A DNA stretch of 64,000 nt, taken from positions 4,712,001 through 4,776,000 of the forward strand of contig JAKULF010000003.1 in NCBI GenBank assembly GCA_022661535.1, in the 5' to 3' direction. Below the pieces are notes generated by a model. The model did no database searches. It was not told the DNA's origin and worked only from the letters and a program-made list of their open reading frames with translations. Within the stretch, counting starts at the first letter, position 1, and every line of letters starts with the position of its first letter. Below, piece after piece: positions 1 to 10,438 of this stretch. The DNA is from Eutypa lata (Eukaryota; Ascomycota; Sordariomycetes; Xylariales; Diatrypaceae). The translations under genes and the position numbers were made by a program.

Positions 1-1641
1 TGATGTCATTCGTGGAGTTCGCCGCACATCAGTTATCGTTGTTTTCACATTCAAGAGATACAAGATATTCCCCCGATCAAAAGAAGACGAGAAACTAAAT
101 ACAGGTGCTCCGCGGAGGGTCACCTGACGCTAGACTATGTCTACATATTCGACTAGGATCACTGCTTGACAACCGCAGCTATAATGATACGATGATGTCG
201 ACCACATAATCACGACCATGAAAAGATCTAATCTCAGCCAGCCCGTCGTACATGTTTTTGTCATGCCTTTTAAAGCAGATGAGGAACACAAGGACTGTTG
301 CAAAGTTGGTGTAAGCATTAGTGAACCGGGGCTCATTTGTTTCAATGTTTGGCGGTTATCTTAACGATAATATTATATTATGACGTACTATGAGTTTATA
401 GCTAAGATATTGTCTATGGACAGGAGATAACGATAAGCAGCGTATTATTATCATTATACGATACGGGAAGTCGTATTTATATATTTGATTAGTTGTCGTC
501 CTCCCAAAGGACAAGCTATCTTCTGCTGGACTTGTCTAATATACGGGAATTACTTGATATGTAGCGAACCGCACAAGTCTCACCTCGGCCCTTATCAAAT
601 ATGTGGTGTGTGATGAACTTTCAACACATCATCCGGTGAGGTAGCCTGTTTCACTTCTGTTAAGTCGACTCTCAGTCTATCTATCTAGTGATGGAATGCT
701 CTGGTAATATTCTAGAATGGATCATTTCGGGAGGGACCCTGCATATAATATTGTACGACTGTAATTTATATATAAGTTACCTAGGAAGGCAATCAATCTA
801 AATACAAATCTGACAAGTCGGAGGGTATCACACCGCCCCGGTATGAATACATAAAGGTATTATATGTAGCTCTGACCGCCCGCCTAACGTTAACTGGTGG
901 TTAGTCTTAGGTGGGGTCCCCCGCATTTACTGCTGTTATTCCAAAAAGCACAAACTTTGAAATCTCAACTATACTAAAGGATATAAACCTAACCTTCAGG
1001 TTCTAATTGTCTCATAACAGCGCTTCGGCACGTGGCTTCTAGGTAATACTGGCTTACACAAGTACCTGTTCAGGACAATCTGTACCTGTCCGTATGTAGG
1101 ATCTGCACAGACTGCCCCTCCTTACCCCTCCTAAATCCTAATTTCATTGTAGTACTATTTGCTGTTTTAATTAGTGTTTATTACACACCTACCTACCTAC
1201 ATACATACATATGTAATAGATGCAGGTGTCCTTATAATAAGTACCTATACCTACTATAATGTCGGGGCGGATACTTTCTCTCAACATTAGGCCTCGCACT
1301 TCGTCTGTATCCCCCAGCCGCCTCGAGATTCTACTTCGATCTTCACGGTCTCGAGTCTGTAACAACCAACTTAATTCCTTACCCAGATATTACCACCTTT
1401 CAAGTATAACAAATCCTCTCTACGGGTATGTATATATCATAACATACAACGTCTAACATCACTCGTTTCTACATGCCTAATTAGTTCTAGCCTCGCTAAC
1501 CCAGTAGCCAGCCGGACTCCTCCTCCTCAGCGTGCCGAAGCTACCCTTATTTCTACCCGACAACCTTCTTATATAAACCACCTCCAGACTAGTTCACTTC
1601 CCAAAACCTTCACCAGACAGTGTTCGTATAGGAGGCAAAAC
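1..1641. other. Intergenic region upstream of the aminopeptidase gene
   Basis: No convincing coding sequence is visible. The stretch is AT-rich, with many stops in all frames and short tetranucleotide runs (ACCT followed by ACAT around 1188-1211). Short open frames at 130-345 (-) and 1259-1456 (+) resemble no family I know and lack coding character. The last ~100 bases are the aminopeptidase core promoter and leader. Confidence 0.6.
1570..1576 (+). promoter_or_regulatory. Probable TATA box of the aminopeptidase gene
   Basis: TATATAA lies 72 bases upstream of the ATG at 1642, in a pyrimidine-rich leader. Spacing and sequence fit a fungal TATA element. Inference from sequence only. Confidence 0.4.
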
Positions 1642-4311
1642 ATGTGCAGGCTTGCTGGAGATATCGAGCACACCGGGGGTGCATCCCCTGACCCGACTAA
1701 GGGTCGTGAACTCTTACCTACGAACGTCATTCCAAAGCACTACGATGTGACTCTAGAGCCGGACTTGAAGAACTTTACCTTTAACGGGAAGGTGTTGATC
1801 GATTTCGACGTACAGGAAGAATCCAAGTCCATCTCTCTTCATACCCACGAGATTACTATCCACAGCGCCAACATCAAGTCTGGAGATGCTGTCACCGTCT
1901 CGTCCTCTGCAATCACCTATGATGAGTCCAAGCAGGTGTCCAAGATTGAGCTGCAAAGCTCCCTTCCCAAGGGCAAGACCCAGTTGGAGATCAAGTTCAC
2001 CGGCCAGCTGAACGACCAAATGGCCGGCTTCTACCGCTCAACATACAAGAAGCCAGATGGCTCAGAAGGGGTCTTGGCCACGACGCAGATGGAAGCAAAT
2101 GACTGCCGGAGAGCTTTCCCCTGTTTTGACGAACCTATGCACAAAGCAGAGTTTACCATTACTCTCGTTGCTGACAAGCATCTGACATGCTTAAGCAATA
2201 TGGATGTTGCCTCTGAGACTGAAGTACAGTCAGAGCTGACGTCGACCACGAAGAAGGCGGTCAGGTTCAACCCAACCCCACTGATGTCCACGTACCTTGT
2301 CGCTTTTATCATCGGTGAGCTTAACTACATCGAGACTAAGAACTTCCGGGTGCCAATTCGGGTATACGCCCCTCCTAGCACCGATATCGAACATGGTCGA
2401 TTCTCCCTGGAGCTCGCAGCACGTACCCTGGCTTATTACGAGAAGATCTTCGGTGCCGATTTCCCACTGCCCAAAATGGACATGGTAGCCATCCCCGACT
2501 TCGCAGCGGGGGCGATGGAGAACTGGGGTCTCATTACTTATCGTGTGGTTGACTTGATGCTTGACGAGAAGGCTAGTGGTGCTGCTATGAAGGAGCGAGT
2601 GGCCGAGGTTGTTCAGCACGAGTTGGCTCATCAATGGTTCGGTAATCTGGTCACTATGGATTGGTGGGAGGGCCTGTGGCTGAACGAAGGCTTTGCGACC
2701 CTCATGAGCTGGTTGAGCTGCAATTACTTCTACCCTGAATGGCGTGTCTGGGAAAACTACGTCACAGATAACCTACAGAGTGCCCTTGGCTTGGATTCTC
2801 TGAGGAGCAGCCACCCCATCGAAGTTCCTGTTAAACGTGCTAGCGAAGTAGATCAAATATTTGACGCAATCTCGTACTCGAAGGGATCCTGTGTCCTTCG
2901 CATGATATCTACATATCTGGGCGAGGACACTTTCTTGGAGGGTGTACGGAGGTACATTAAGAAGCATGCGTACGGCAACACCCAGACGGAGGATCTATGG
3001 GCGGCTCTCGAAGATGCTAGCGGCAAGCCTGTGAAGGAAATCATGTCTATCTGGACTAAGAACGTGGGCTACCCTGTTGTTCAGGTAAGCGAGAACAAGG
3101 ATGACGGCTCGATCCACGTCAAGCAAAATCGATTCCTCAGGACTGGAGATGTCAAGCCGGAAGAGGATAAGGTACTGTATCCAGTCTTCCTTGGTCTTCG
3201 GACTAAAGATGGCGTGGACGAGACTATTACGCTGTCCGAGAGAGAGAAGAACTTCAAAGTGAAGGACCTGGACTTCTACAAGCTGAACGCCAACCATACG
3301 AGCATCTACAGGACTTCCTACACACCAGAACGCCTCGAGAAGCTCGGACAAGCAGCTAAGCAAGGCCTCCTGACGGTGGAGGATCGTGCGGGTATGATTG
3401 CCGACGCGGGTGCTCTTGCTGTATCGGGGTACCAGAAGACTTCTGGCGTTCTAAACCTGCTGAAAGGTTTCGATACCGAGGACTCGTTTGTTGTATGGAG
3501 TGAAATCATCACCCGGGTGGCAACCGTCCAGTCGGCGTGGGTTTTCGAGGATAAGTCTATCAGAGATGGCCTAGAGGCATTCGTAAAGGACCTCCTGAGC
3601 GAGAGGGCCCACAAACTAGGATGGGAGTTCTCGGACAAGGATGGTCATATCGAGCAACAGTTCAAGGCCATGCTCTTCGGTGCCGCCGGTATGGCTGGTG
3701 ATGAGAAGATAGTCGCAGCAGCCAAGGACATGTTCAACAGGTACATGGCGGGCGATAAGTCGGCCATCCACCCTAACATTCGCGGTAGTGTCTTCGGTAT
3801 GTCACTCAAATACGGTGGAAGCGAGGAGTATGAGAAGATCGTCAAGTTCTTCCGTTCCTCTACCAACCCAGACGAGCGTAATACCGCGCTCCGTTCCCTC
3901 GGCCGAGCCAAGGAGCCGGCGCTCATTCAGCGAACCCTGGAGTTCATCCTCAGCGGCGAGGTCAAGAGTCAAGACCTGTATCTTCCTGCTAGCGGGCTGA
4001 GAAGCCACGCCGAAGGTATTGATGCTCTATTCTCTTGGCTGACGGAGAAGTGGCCCGAGGTCACCAAGCGGCTCAGTGGCAACCCGCCCATCCTGAGCTC
4101 GATGGTGTCCATCTGCACGGGTGGCTTCGCCAAGTCCGAGCAGCTGGAAAAGGTAGAGGCGTTCTTCAAGGACATCGACACCAAGTCCTTCGACCAATCT
4201 CTCGCGCAGAGCAAGGATGCCATCCGCAGCAAGATCTCGTGGCTCCAGCGCGACAGCGACGACGTCGCCACGTGGGTCAAGGAGAATGGATATAGCAAGG
4301 CCAACTTGTGA
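1642..4311 (+). CDS. ape2: M1-family zinc aminopeptidase (APE2/AAP1 type)
   Basis: Single exon, 889 residues, the usual size for cytosolic fungal aminopeptidases that remove N-terminal residues from peptides. The substrate-recognition motif GAMEN is at residues 290-294. The zinc site HELAH is at 326-330, with the third ligand in NEGFA at about 349. After the catalytic part comes the long helical ERAP1-like C-terminal domain. The start is supported by the N-terminus MCR followed about 20 residues later by GRELLPTNVIPKHYDV, an arrangement typical of filamentous-fungal homologues. There is no signal peptide or membrane segment. The family (yeast Ape2/Aap1, mammalian puromycin-sensitive aminopeptidase) is unambiguous; exact substrate preference cannot be read from sequence. 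The gene converges on PRP28 downstream. Confidence 0.96.
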   Translation: MCRLAGDIEHTGGASPDPTKGRELLPTNVIPKHYDVTLEPDLKNFTFNGKVLIDFDVQEESKSISLHTHEITIHSANIKSGDAVTVSSSAITYDESKQVSKIELQSSLPKGKTQLEIKFTGQLNDQMAGFYRSTYKKPDGSEGVLATTQMEANDCRRAFPCFDEPMHKAEFTITLVADKHLTCLSNMDVASETEVQSELTSTTKKAVRFNPTPLMSTYLVAFIIGELNYIETKNFRVPIRVYAPPSTDIEHGRFSLELAARTLAYYEKIFGADFPLPKMDMVAIPDFAAGAMENWGLITYRVVDLMLDEKASGAAMKERVAEVVQHELAHQWFGNLVTMDWWEGLWLNEGFATLMSWLSCNYFYPEWRVWENYVTDNLQSALGLDSLRSSHPIEVPVKRASEVDQIFDAISYSKGSCVLRMISTYLGEDTFLEGVRRYIKKHAYGNTQTEDLWAALEDASGKPVKEIMSIWTKNVGYPVVQVSENKDDGSIHVKQNRFLRTGDVKPEEDKVLYPVFLGLRTKDGVDETITLSEREKNFKVKDLDFYKLNANHTSIYRTSYTPERLEKLGQAAKQGLLTVEDRAGMIADAGALAVSGYQKTSGVLNLLKGFDTEDSFVVWSEIITRVATVQSAWVFEDKSIRDGLEAFVKDLLSERAHKLGWEFSDKDGHIEQQFKAMLFGAAGMAGDEKIVAAAKDMFNRYMAGDKSAIHPNIRGSVFGMSLKYGGSEEYEKIVKFFRSSTNPDERNTALRSLGRAKEPALIQRTLEFILSGEVKSQDLYLPASGLRSHAEGIDALFSWLTEKWPEVTKRLSGNPPILSSMVSICTGGFAKSEQLEKVEAFFKDIDTKSFDQSLAQSKDAIRSKISWLQRDSDDVATWVKENGYSKANL

Positions 4312-5358
4312 GTAGGCAGAGTGTGGTCAGTCAGTTAGTCAGTCTTGTGACTACCTAGGTACCTACCGAGGAGTTGGGACGTCCGTCCACCGCGGAGATA
4401 ATACATTCTAAATCTGAGCTCGTAGAGAAAAGTTACCATGTTTCTGGGAAGAATATCCAAATTTAGAGGTCGGCCTAGCTAGACTAGATAGAGAGCCCAG
4501 ACAGGGGCGAAAATATGTATAAAAAAGAAGAAGAAGCGGATCATGATGGGCTTTAAAGAAAAGAAAAGAAAAGAAAAGAAAGAAAAGAAACACTACTCTA
4601 TTGAAATGACTATAATAAAAGCTCCCATAGTATGCAGTACTCGTTTGTGAAGAGCGGAAATCCATGTGCCGTCTAATTCTTAGAGCCGGAATAGATCTGG
4701 GATATTATTGCATGACTGTGTACCTATGTAGGGGAGAAACTAAACTAATGATACCTAGGATAATAGATATAGGTTTATGAAGAGGCGGCTTGGGCTGGAT
4801 CGTTGCGCGGAGTAATCAAACTTCTTTGGCGTCGTGTTATCTATCATTAGATGAGATGTATGTGCCCCTAAACTACCTCGAACATAGTAGTACATAGAAC
4901 ATGTGCCACGCCGCCAGCAACCTGGGTTTGACACGAGGCTAACAACGGGGAGTCTGTCTATCTATCTGCTGCTGCTAACCAGTAACAGGTAGGTTGTGAG
5001 CGAGAGCCTTCTACACCAGCACACGATGATGATGCGTCGACTTAAAAACAAAAGGAAAGCAAAGCAAAACACGAAAGATGGATGAGATACATAGCTTGGT
5101 AATTCCATCCAAAAAAGACACCGGCAGTTAGAACCACAATAGGGTGCCACGTTAAAAAGATACTTAGGTAGATAGGTATATATATATATACACGCGTACA
5201 CATAGACATACACACGAGCATCTATCTATTCGCCTATTCTCGATATTACGTGAATTAATTGATGGAAGAGCGACGCACCGGATTTCACCGCCTCGCTATT
5301 TCTGCCTGGTCTACTCTCGCCTACACTACCACTACCACTACCACTACCGTCACCATAA
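4312..5358. other. Convergent intergenic region between aminopeptidase and PRP28
   Basis: Contains the 3' ends of two converging genes. Visible are an AAAAG/AAAGA purine run near 4555-4590, a palindromic CCTAGGTACCTACC cluster near 4356-4368, a short TA run near 5178-5190 and an ACT/ACC triplet run near 5325-5350. No gene is seen. Confidence 0.6.
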
Positions 5359-7518
5359 CTACGACTCAATCTTCCTCCTCTCGCCCCTCGTGGACTTCTG
5401 CTGCGCGGCCTCGTGACGGCGCAGCTCCTCGGGGACGCGGGAGATGGAGCTCTTGGACAGCATCTGGCGGAGGTCGTACATGACGTCGGCGTCCTCGTTG
5501 CCGAGGAAGGTGATGGCGACGCCGCTCTTGCCGGCGCGGCCGGTGCGGCCGATGCGGTGGGTGTAGCTCTCGATGCTGCCGGCCATGTTGAAGTTGACGA
5601 CGAGGGAGACGTCGGGGACGTCGATGCCGCGGCCGGCCAGGTCGGTGGCGACGAGGACCTCGCAGGCGCCGCTGCGGACCGAGGCGAGGGCCTGCTCGCG
5701 CTGCTCCTGGGTCTTGCTGCCGTGCAGCGTGACGGCCGAGAACCCCATGTGCTTGATCTCGCGGGCCACGGCGTCGCAGTTGCGCTTGATGTTGACGAAG
5801 ACGATGATGGGCGGCGCGAAGTCGCCCGACGACAGGATCTCCTGGAGCCGCTTCTTGCGGCGGTCCTCGCCGCTCACGAGCTCGACGCGCTGCTCCACCG
5901 TGTCGACCGCCTCGCCCACGTTGCCGATCGTCACGATGGCCGGCCGCCGGAGGTACTTCTTGGCGATCTTCTCCACCGCCGGAGGCATCGTCGCCGTGTA
6001 CATCATCGTCTGCCGGTAGCGGTCCTTGCCCCCCAGGTGCCGGCTCATGAGCTGCGCGTCCTCGGCCTCCTCCGTGTCCGGCTTCTCGTTCGTGACGGGC
6101 AGGGCGTCCAGGATCTTGTTGACCGACTCCTCGAAACCCATGTCGATCATGCGATCGGCCTCATCCATGATGATGTAACAGCACTGGGATAAAACGAGAA
6201 GACGGCGCTCGATGCAGTCGACGAGACGCCCGGGAGTAGCAACGATGATCTCGGCACCGTTCCGCAGGGCGTAGGCTTGTTCTTCTAGCGCATGTCCACC
6301 AACGAGACTGACGACGGTGAAACCTAAGGGGCCGGCAAATTTCTTGGCCTCGTTCTCAATCTGTTGCACCAGTTCTCTGGTGGGGGCCAAAATAAGGGCG
6401 TAGGGGCCATCGTTCTTCGTAAGTTCGTTGAGAGATGGCAGTTCTGATATATAAACAAGTAGAGGTAGCAAGAAAGCAGCCGTTTTACCTGAACCAGTAA
6501 CAGCGACACCTATCAGATCTCTTGCTTGTTGAGCAATTGGTATCGCTGCCCGTTGGATAGGGGTTGGTTCGTCGTAGCCGACCATGGCAACGATATCCAG
6601 TAATCGCCTCGGCAACCCTGATTCCGGCCAATTTCGCATGGGGTTAGGAATGAGGCCTCCTTTGGTAGCAATCCCATAATCTTCCTTGAATATACGCCAG
6701 TCCCGTTCGCGCATGTCCTCGAGCTTCTTCTCTGACCAGTGATAGCCTAGACCGTTCCGGTTTGCCCTTTCCTTGGCCCGTTGTGCCATTTCTAAAAGTT
6801 CCCGTGCTCTTTCATCTCCGTGCTCGGGGTCTCGCTCTCTCAGAGACATAGCGTACTTGCGTAGATTCTCTTCTCTCATGCTGTCGTCAAAGCCAGCGAG
6901 GCTTCCCCTTCCAAAAAACGTGGGCTCGGCTTTCTGGCCGTACAAGGCTTCATAAGCTTGAGTGGTATCCTCGTCAGGATCCCACTCGAAGTTGAACTTC
7001 TTCTCCGTTGTTCTCTGGCGCTTCTTTTTAGCTGAGAAAGTCGACTGGTTCATCTCAGGCCCCATATACCTTGCTCGAATAAGCGCTGCTTCCGCCTCCT
7101 CTGGCGGTGGACGCTTCTCGCCCGTCTTTCCCTTCCCGCCCTTGCTCCGATCGTTTCGGTCGTTCCGATCATTTCGATCATTCCGGTCATTCCGGTCGTT
7201 TCTGTCATTCCTGTCATTCCGATCATGCCGAGAGTTATGGTCGCCATTTTCGTATGTATTGGGCTGGCGCATAGCCCTAGGACCGGTTGGGACGGCTGGC
7301 CTTCTATGGTTGCCATCTGGTCCTTGCCGCCTTGTAGTCGTGGGCCTGGACTCGGCACTTTTCCGCTGTTTTTCTTGCTCTTCTTTCTTCTTCTGCTCTG
7401 CTGCGAGGCGCTCTCGTTCAGCTTTAGGTATAAACCGGGGTTTCGCAGCAGCTTCCGCTTCCGCTTTCTTCTTGCGCAGAATCTCCTCGAGATCTAGGGG
7501 CTGTTTGCGTTTCTCCAT
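5359..7518 (-). CDS. PRP28: DEAD-box pre-mRNA splicing RNA helicase PRP28
   Basis: Single exon, 719 residues. PRP28 (human DDX23) is the spliceosomal ATPase that displaces U1 snRNP from the 5' splice site so that U6 can pair there. The charged Lys/Glu/Arg-rich N-terminus begins MEKRKQPLDLEEILRKKKAE, characteristic of fungal Prp28. It also holds a tandem Asn-Asp-Arg repeat at about residues 98-124. The helicase core shows the Q-motif region EPTPIQRAAIP, motif I AVTGSGKT, Ia PTRELV, II DEAD, III as TAT, the Prp28-type ILDALPVTNEKPD insert after motif II, and VI HRIGRTGRAG. TAT rather than SAT in motif III is normal for this subfamily. All catalytic motifs are intact. The long antisense open frames inside it are shadows of its GC-rich codons. 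Confidence 0.96.
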   Translation of the reverse strand: MEKRKQPLDLEEILRKKKAEAEAAAKPRFIPKAERERLAAEQKKKEEQEKQRKSAESRPTTTRRQGPDGNHRRPAVPTGPRAMRQPNTYENGDHNSRHDRNDRNDRNDRNDRNDRNDRNDRNDRSKGGKGKTGEKRPPPEEAEAALIRARYMGPEMNQSTFSAKKKRQRTTEKKFNFEWDPDEDTTQAYEALYGQKAEPTFFGRGSLAGFDDSMREENLRKYAMSLRERDPEHGDERARELLEMAQRAKERANRNGLGYHWSEKKLEDMRERDWRIFKEDYGIATKGGLIPNPMRNWPESGLPRRLLDIVAMVGYDEPTPIQRAAIPIAQQARDLIGVAVTGSGKTAAFLLPLLVYISELPSLNELTKNDGPYALILAPTRELVQQIENEAKKFAGPLGFTVVSLVGGHALEEQAYALRNGAEIIVATPGRLVDCIERRLLVLSQCCYIIMDEADRMIDMGFEESVNKILDALPVTNEKPDTEEAEDAQLMSRHLGGKDRYRQTMMYTATMPPAVEKIAKKYLRRPAIVTIGNVGEAVDTVEQRVELVSGEDRRKKRLQEILSSGDFAPPIIVFVNIKRNCDAVAREIKHMGFSAVTLHGSKTQEQREQALASVRSGACEVLVATDLAGRGIDVPDVSLVVNFNMAGSIESYTHRIGRTGRAGKSGVAITFLGNEDADVMYDLRQMLSKSSISRVPEELRRHEAAQQKSTRGERRKIES

Positions 7519-8299
7519 GGCAGACGTGATCGGTGGAGTTGGTTACGTTATGGCTTGCCCACAAAGATGATAACCACTTTTAATGGAATAAATAATTCAA
7601 GCGGCTAAAGCTAGAAAGTGGTGATAACTGTTACACTAAATATTGAAGGACGATTGCATAAAATAGGTAGCAATTCGCTGGAGAAAGGGCTAATGATAAC
7701 CCGAACAATTCAGAGTCTAGTTTCTTTAGAAGAGGAAAACCCGACCGGTGTTGAGTTGAGAGTTCACCTTCAGATGGCGTAAGGTATATCTCTGAGGTGC
7801 TTGGATGGCGGTTTGATTGCGACAAAGAATGGAAAGGCTGATGAAGACCATCAGAAGGCGAATGCCCGAAGATAAACAGATAACTGAACCCCCCCCCCAC
7901 CAGGCTGGGGGACGCTAGCTGCTATAAGGTAGGATTCAACCAACCGGAGAATTTAGCGACGGACACTATCTACGAGATCCCTGTAGTTAATTGCTAGGCA
8001 TCTAGCCACTGGGGTTGCCCATAACTTTTTAGAACTTTAATGAGGTAGGTAGGTTGAAAGCGCCAAAATTTCGGAAGCTGATTGTCTCACTACTGCTGCT
8101 TTTGGGCCTTCTTTACGAGAACGAATTGAGAAGGACTGGCCGGTTTGAACCCTCCTCTATAGGAACAGCGCAACTTATTCAGCCTGGCTCCCTTTCAGCC
8201 TCGAATTACAGAATAATAAAGAAAGAAACCCTGCGTGTGTGTGCGTGCACCAGCACACCGAATACACATAGACACAGGCACACACACATCCACCAGACC
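7519..8299. other. Divergent promoter region of PRP28 and mL59
   Basis: About 780 bases shared by two divergently transcribed genes, so both promoters must lie here. It holds a C10 homopolymer near 7890-7900, a GGTAGGTAGGTT motif near 8043-8054 and a CA-rich microsatellite near 8235-8290 just before the mL59 start. An in-frame upstream extension from 8054 exists but looks non-coding. Confidence 0.6.
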
Positions 8300-9007
8300 A
8301 TGGCGTCGGCGACATCAGCCCGCTACATCGAGCTGGCGAAGGCGCTGCACCCACGACTGCAGCGGTTCTTCGCCAAGTACCCACCGACCCAGATCCTGCC
8401 GTCGACGACGCGGACGAACACAGAGGCAGCAACAGCAGCAGCCGCCACGGCGGGAGACGGTGGTGTTGCGAGCACGACACCACCGGTCAACCCCTTCCTG
8501 CCCTACAAGCACTCCGTCACCGGCAAGTGGCAGGACCCGGTGTTCTCGCTGCGGCGGCAGGCGGAGCTGGTCAAGCTGGCGCGCGAGCAAGGGGTCGAGG
8601 AGCTGCTGCCCTTCACGACCAAGGGCACCGAGGAACAGATCCGGCAGCGCGTCGAGTTCGGGCTGCGCGTCCGCGGCACGGGTGTCGGTCAGAAGGTCAA
8701 GGGACACTTGCACGAGAGGATGTTGGCTGCCAAGTACGTGCTCATTGTGGCAATTTTCCCATGCTCTGACTTGACTTGGGTTCGTTCGTGATTTGGCTGA
8801 CTTTTTCTTTTTTGGAACATTACAGGATGGAGAAGAGGAGAACGGCTATGCTAGGGATGCCGAGATTGGTCAGGGAGTGGCGGAAGGTAAGTTCGAACAA
8901 ACAGGGATACACGCACATCCCCTTATAATGAATGGTGTGGACTTTGTTGCTGACGATGATATATTTTACAGGCGGGGAAGAGCAAGTGGTCGAAATATCC
9001 GCGATGA
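8300..9007 (+). CDS. MRPL25: Mitochondrial large-subunit ribosomal protein mL59 (MRPL25 type)
   Basis: Three exons: 8300-8733, 8826-8886 and 8972-9007, giving 176 residues. Intron 1 (GTACGTG...TTACAG) splits an AAG codon in phase 2; intron 2 (GTAAGTT...TTACAG) is phase 0. mL59 is a fungal-specific mitoribosomal subunit. Recognisable family features are the N-terminal helix ending LQRFFAKYPP, the NPFLPYKHSVTGKWQDPVFSLRRQAELVK block, and a very basic tail, EWRKAGKSKWSKYP, reached only after both introns are removed. An Ala/Thr-rich stretch (about residues 38-56) is an expansion. The ATG at 8300 was chosen because family similarity starts there; upstream in-frame codons are low complexity. Identity is from memory of the family. 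Confidence 0.85.
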
Positions 9008-9520
9008 GCCATTACTTCAACGACATCGGATGGTACTTAACGACAGTAAAAGGAATTGTACGAATTACATGTATTATTCTCTATACAAAACAAAAACCAG
9101 TACATATATCAGGAAAAAAAAAGCTTCTTCCAAAATTTTGCCTTTCGAACTAGTATTCGCACCTCTAGAACGTCGTGACTGTGCACACCCTTGGAAATAT
9201 TCTACGCTGTAAGTCAATCTATCCCATCTACCTAGAAAAGACCTGTCTATGTATGAAGCTTCTCCTTTTCTCAATTGCGGTTCTGATGAATAAGGGTTCG
9301 GGGAATTTTCTTCGCTTTCAAATCTTCGTCACGTGATTTGTGTCCCAAACTTCAATCCAGCAAAACCGGTTTTCATGAACTAGTTTTCATCATAGGTTAT
9401 CTTTCACGGGAACTTCTAGTTAACAGCCTTACTTAAAAAGTAATATTGCCTCTTTCACTTTCGATGACGTTGTCGCAGAACTAAAAGAGTTTTCACATCG
9501 CCTCGAAAGTCTAGCAAAAG
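9008..9520. other. Short tandem intergenic region between mL59 and DPH4
   Basis: About 510 bases holding the mL59 3' UTR and the DPH4 promoter. An A-run lies near 9112-9121. The CACGTG at 9330-9335 is a perfect E-box-like palindrome roughly 190 bases before the DPH4 start. No gene is seen. Confidence 0.5.
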
Positions 9521-10438
9521 ATGGCACAATCATATAGTGGAGGCGGTAGACCAACCCACTATGAAATCCTCTCTATCACTCCAAAACACCTGGAAGGCCA
9601 GTCAGACCCATCGCAGGCCAAGGTGATTAAGAAGGCGTACCACCGCGCACTACTGCGACACCACCCTGATAAGGCAAATGCCTCCAACAGTAGGAGTAGT
9701 AGCACTGGCACCGGGCCCTCCCGGGAGTCACATTCCAAGTCCAAACCATCAAAACCGCAGTCATCATCATCATCAACCACCACCACCACCACCACCACAA
9801 CATATACCGTAGACCAAATCCAAGAGGCCTACTCCGTCCTCTCAGACAGCAAGCGGCGAACCGAGTACAACCGGACGCTATTCCAGAAGACCACCCACAA
9901 CAACAACAACAACAACAATAGCACGTCTTCATCACATTCAAATAGCAACAACAGCAGCAGCGGGAAGTCAACAACGGTAGCGACATGGTCGTTCCGCACG
10001 GGCGTCGAGACGGTCGACCTCGACGACCTGGGCTTCGACGAGCGCACGGGGGTCTACTACCGTAGCTGCCGGTGCGGCAACGCGCGGGGCTACCGGTTCG
10101 AGGACGCGGACCTGGAGGAGTGCGAGGGCGAGGGCGTGCTCATGGTCGAGTGTCTCGACTGCAGTTTGTGGTTGAGGGTGCTGTTCGCTCCTGCTGGTGA
10201 TGATGGTGATGTTGATAATCACGATGAAGAAGAAAAAACCGTCGTGAACAACAACAACAACAACCACCATCACCAGCCAAATAATAATCGTGAGGTGGCG
10301 AGCGGCGAGAGGAGCGGCGGCGGCGAGACGAGTAGGGGCTTCAAGTTTAATTGGAGTTTTAGCTGGGGCGTCTCGGTTGGTGGGTCGGCGTCTGCATCTA
10401 CGTCTGCGTCGTCGGCGGCGAGGAGAATCGGGAATTAA
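9521..10438 (+). CDS. DPH4: Diphthamide biosynthesis protein 4: J domain plus CSL zinc finger
   Basis: Single exon, 305 residues. DPH4 (yeast Jjj3, human DNAJC24) is a J-domain co-chaperone with an iron-binding DPH-type finger that helps make diphthamide on elongation factor 2. The J domain starts at about residue 13 (HYEILSIT), has the HPD motif at 48-50, and resumes with helix III (DQIQEAYSVLSDSKRRTEYN) at about 98-117. The finger ligands are visible as C183-x-C185 and C211-x2-C214. Two low-complexity blocks are unusual: a Ser/Thr-rich insert (about 53-93) inside the J domain, and an Asn/Ser-rich linker (about 126-150). The tail is also Asn/His/Ser/Ala-rich, so the protein is well above the usual ~170-200 residues. 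The core is intact, so I expect function. Confidence 0.9.
   Translation: MAQSYSGGGRPTHYEILSITPKHLEGQSDPSQAKVIKKAYHRALLRHHPDKANASNSRSSSTGTGPSRESHSKSKPSKPQSSSSSTTTTTTTTTYTVDQIQEAYSVLSDSKRRTEYNRTLFQKTTHNNNNNNNSTSSSHSNSNNSSSGKSTTVATWSFRTGVETVDLDDLGFDERTGVYYRSCRCGNARGYRFEDADLEECEGEGVLMVECLDCSLWLRVLFAPAGDDGDVDNHDEEEKTVVNNNNNNHHHQPNNNREVASGERSGGGETSRGFKFNWSFSWGVSVGGSASASTSASSAARRIGN

Noticed and set aside
5413..6192. 259-codon open frame on the + strand inside PRP28
   Set aside because: Antisense shadow of GC-rich codons; composition (Ala/Asp/Val/Gly-rich) and lack of domains fit an artefact, and the sense strand is a complete helicase.
7148..7229. CRISPR-like short repeats
   Set aside because: Nine-base units without spacers, in frame within PRP28; coding minisatellite.
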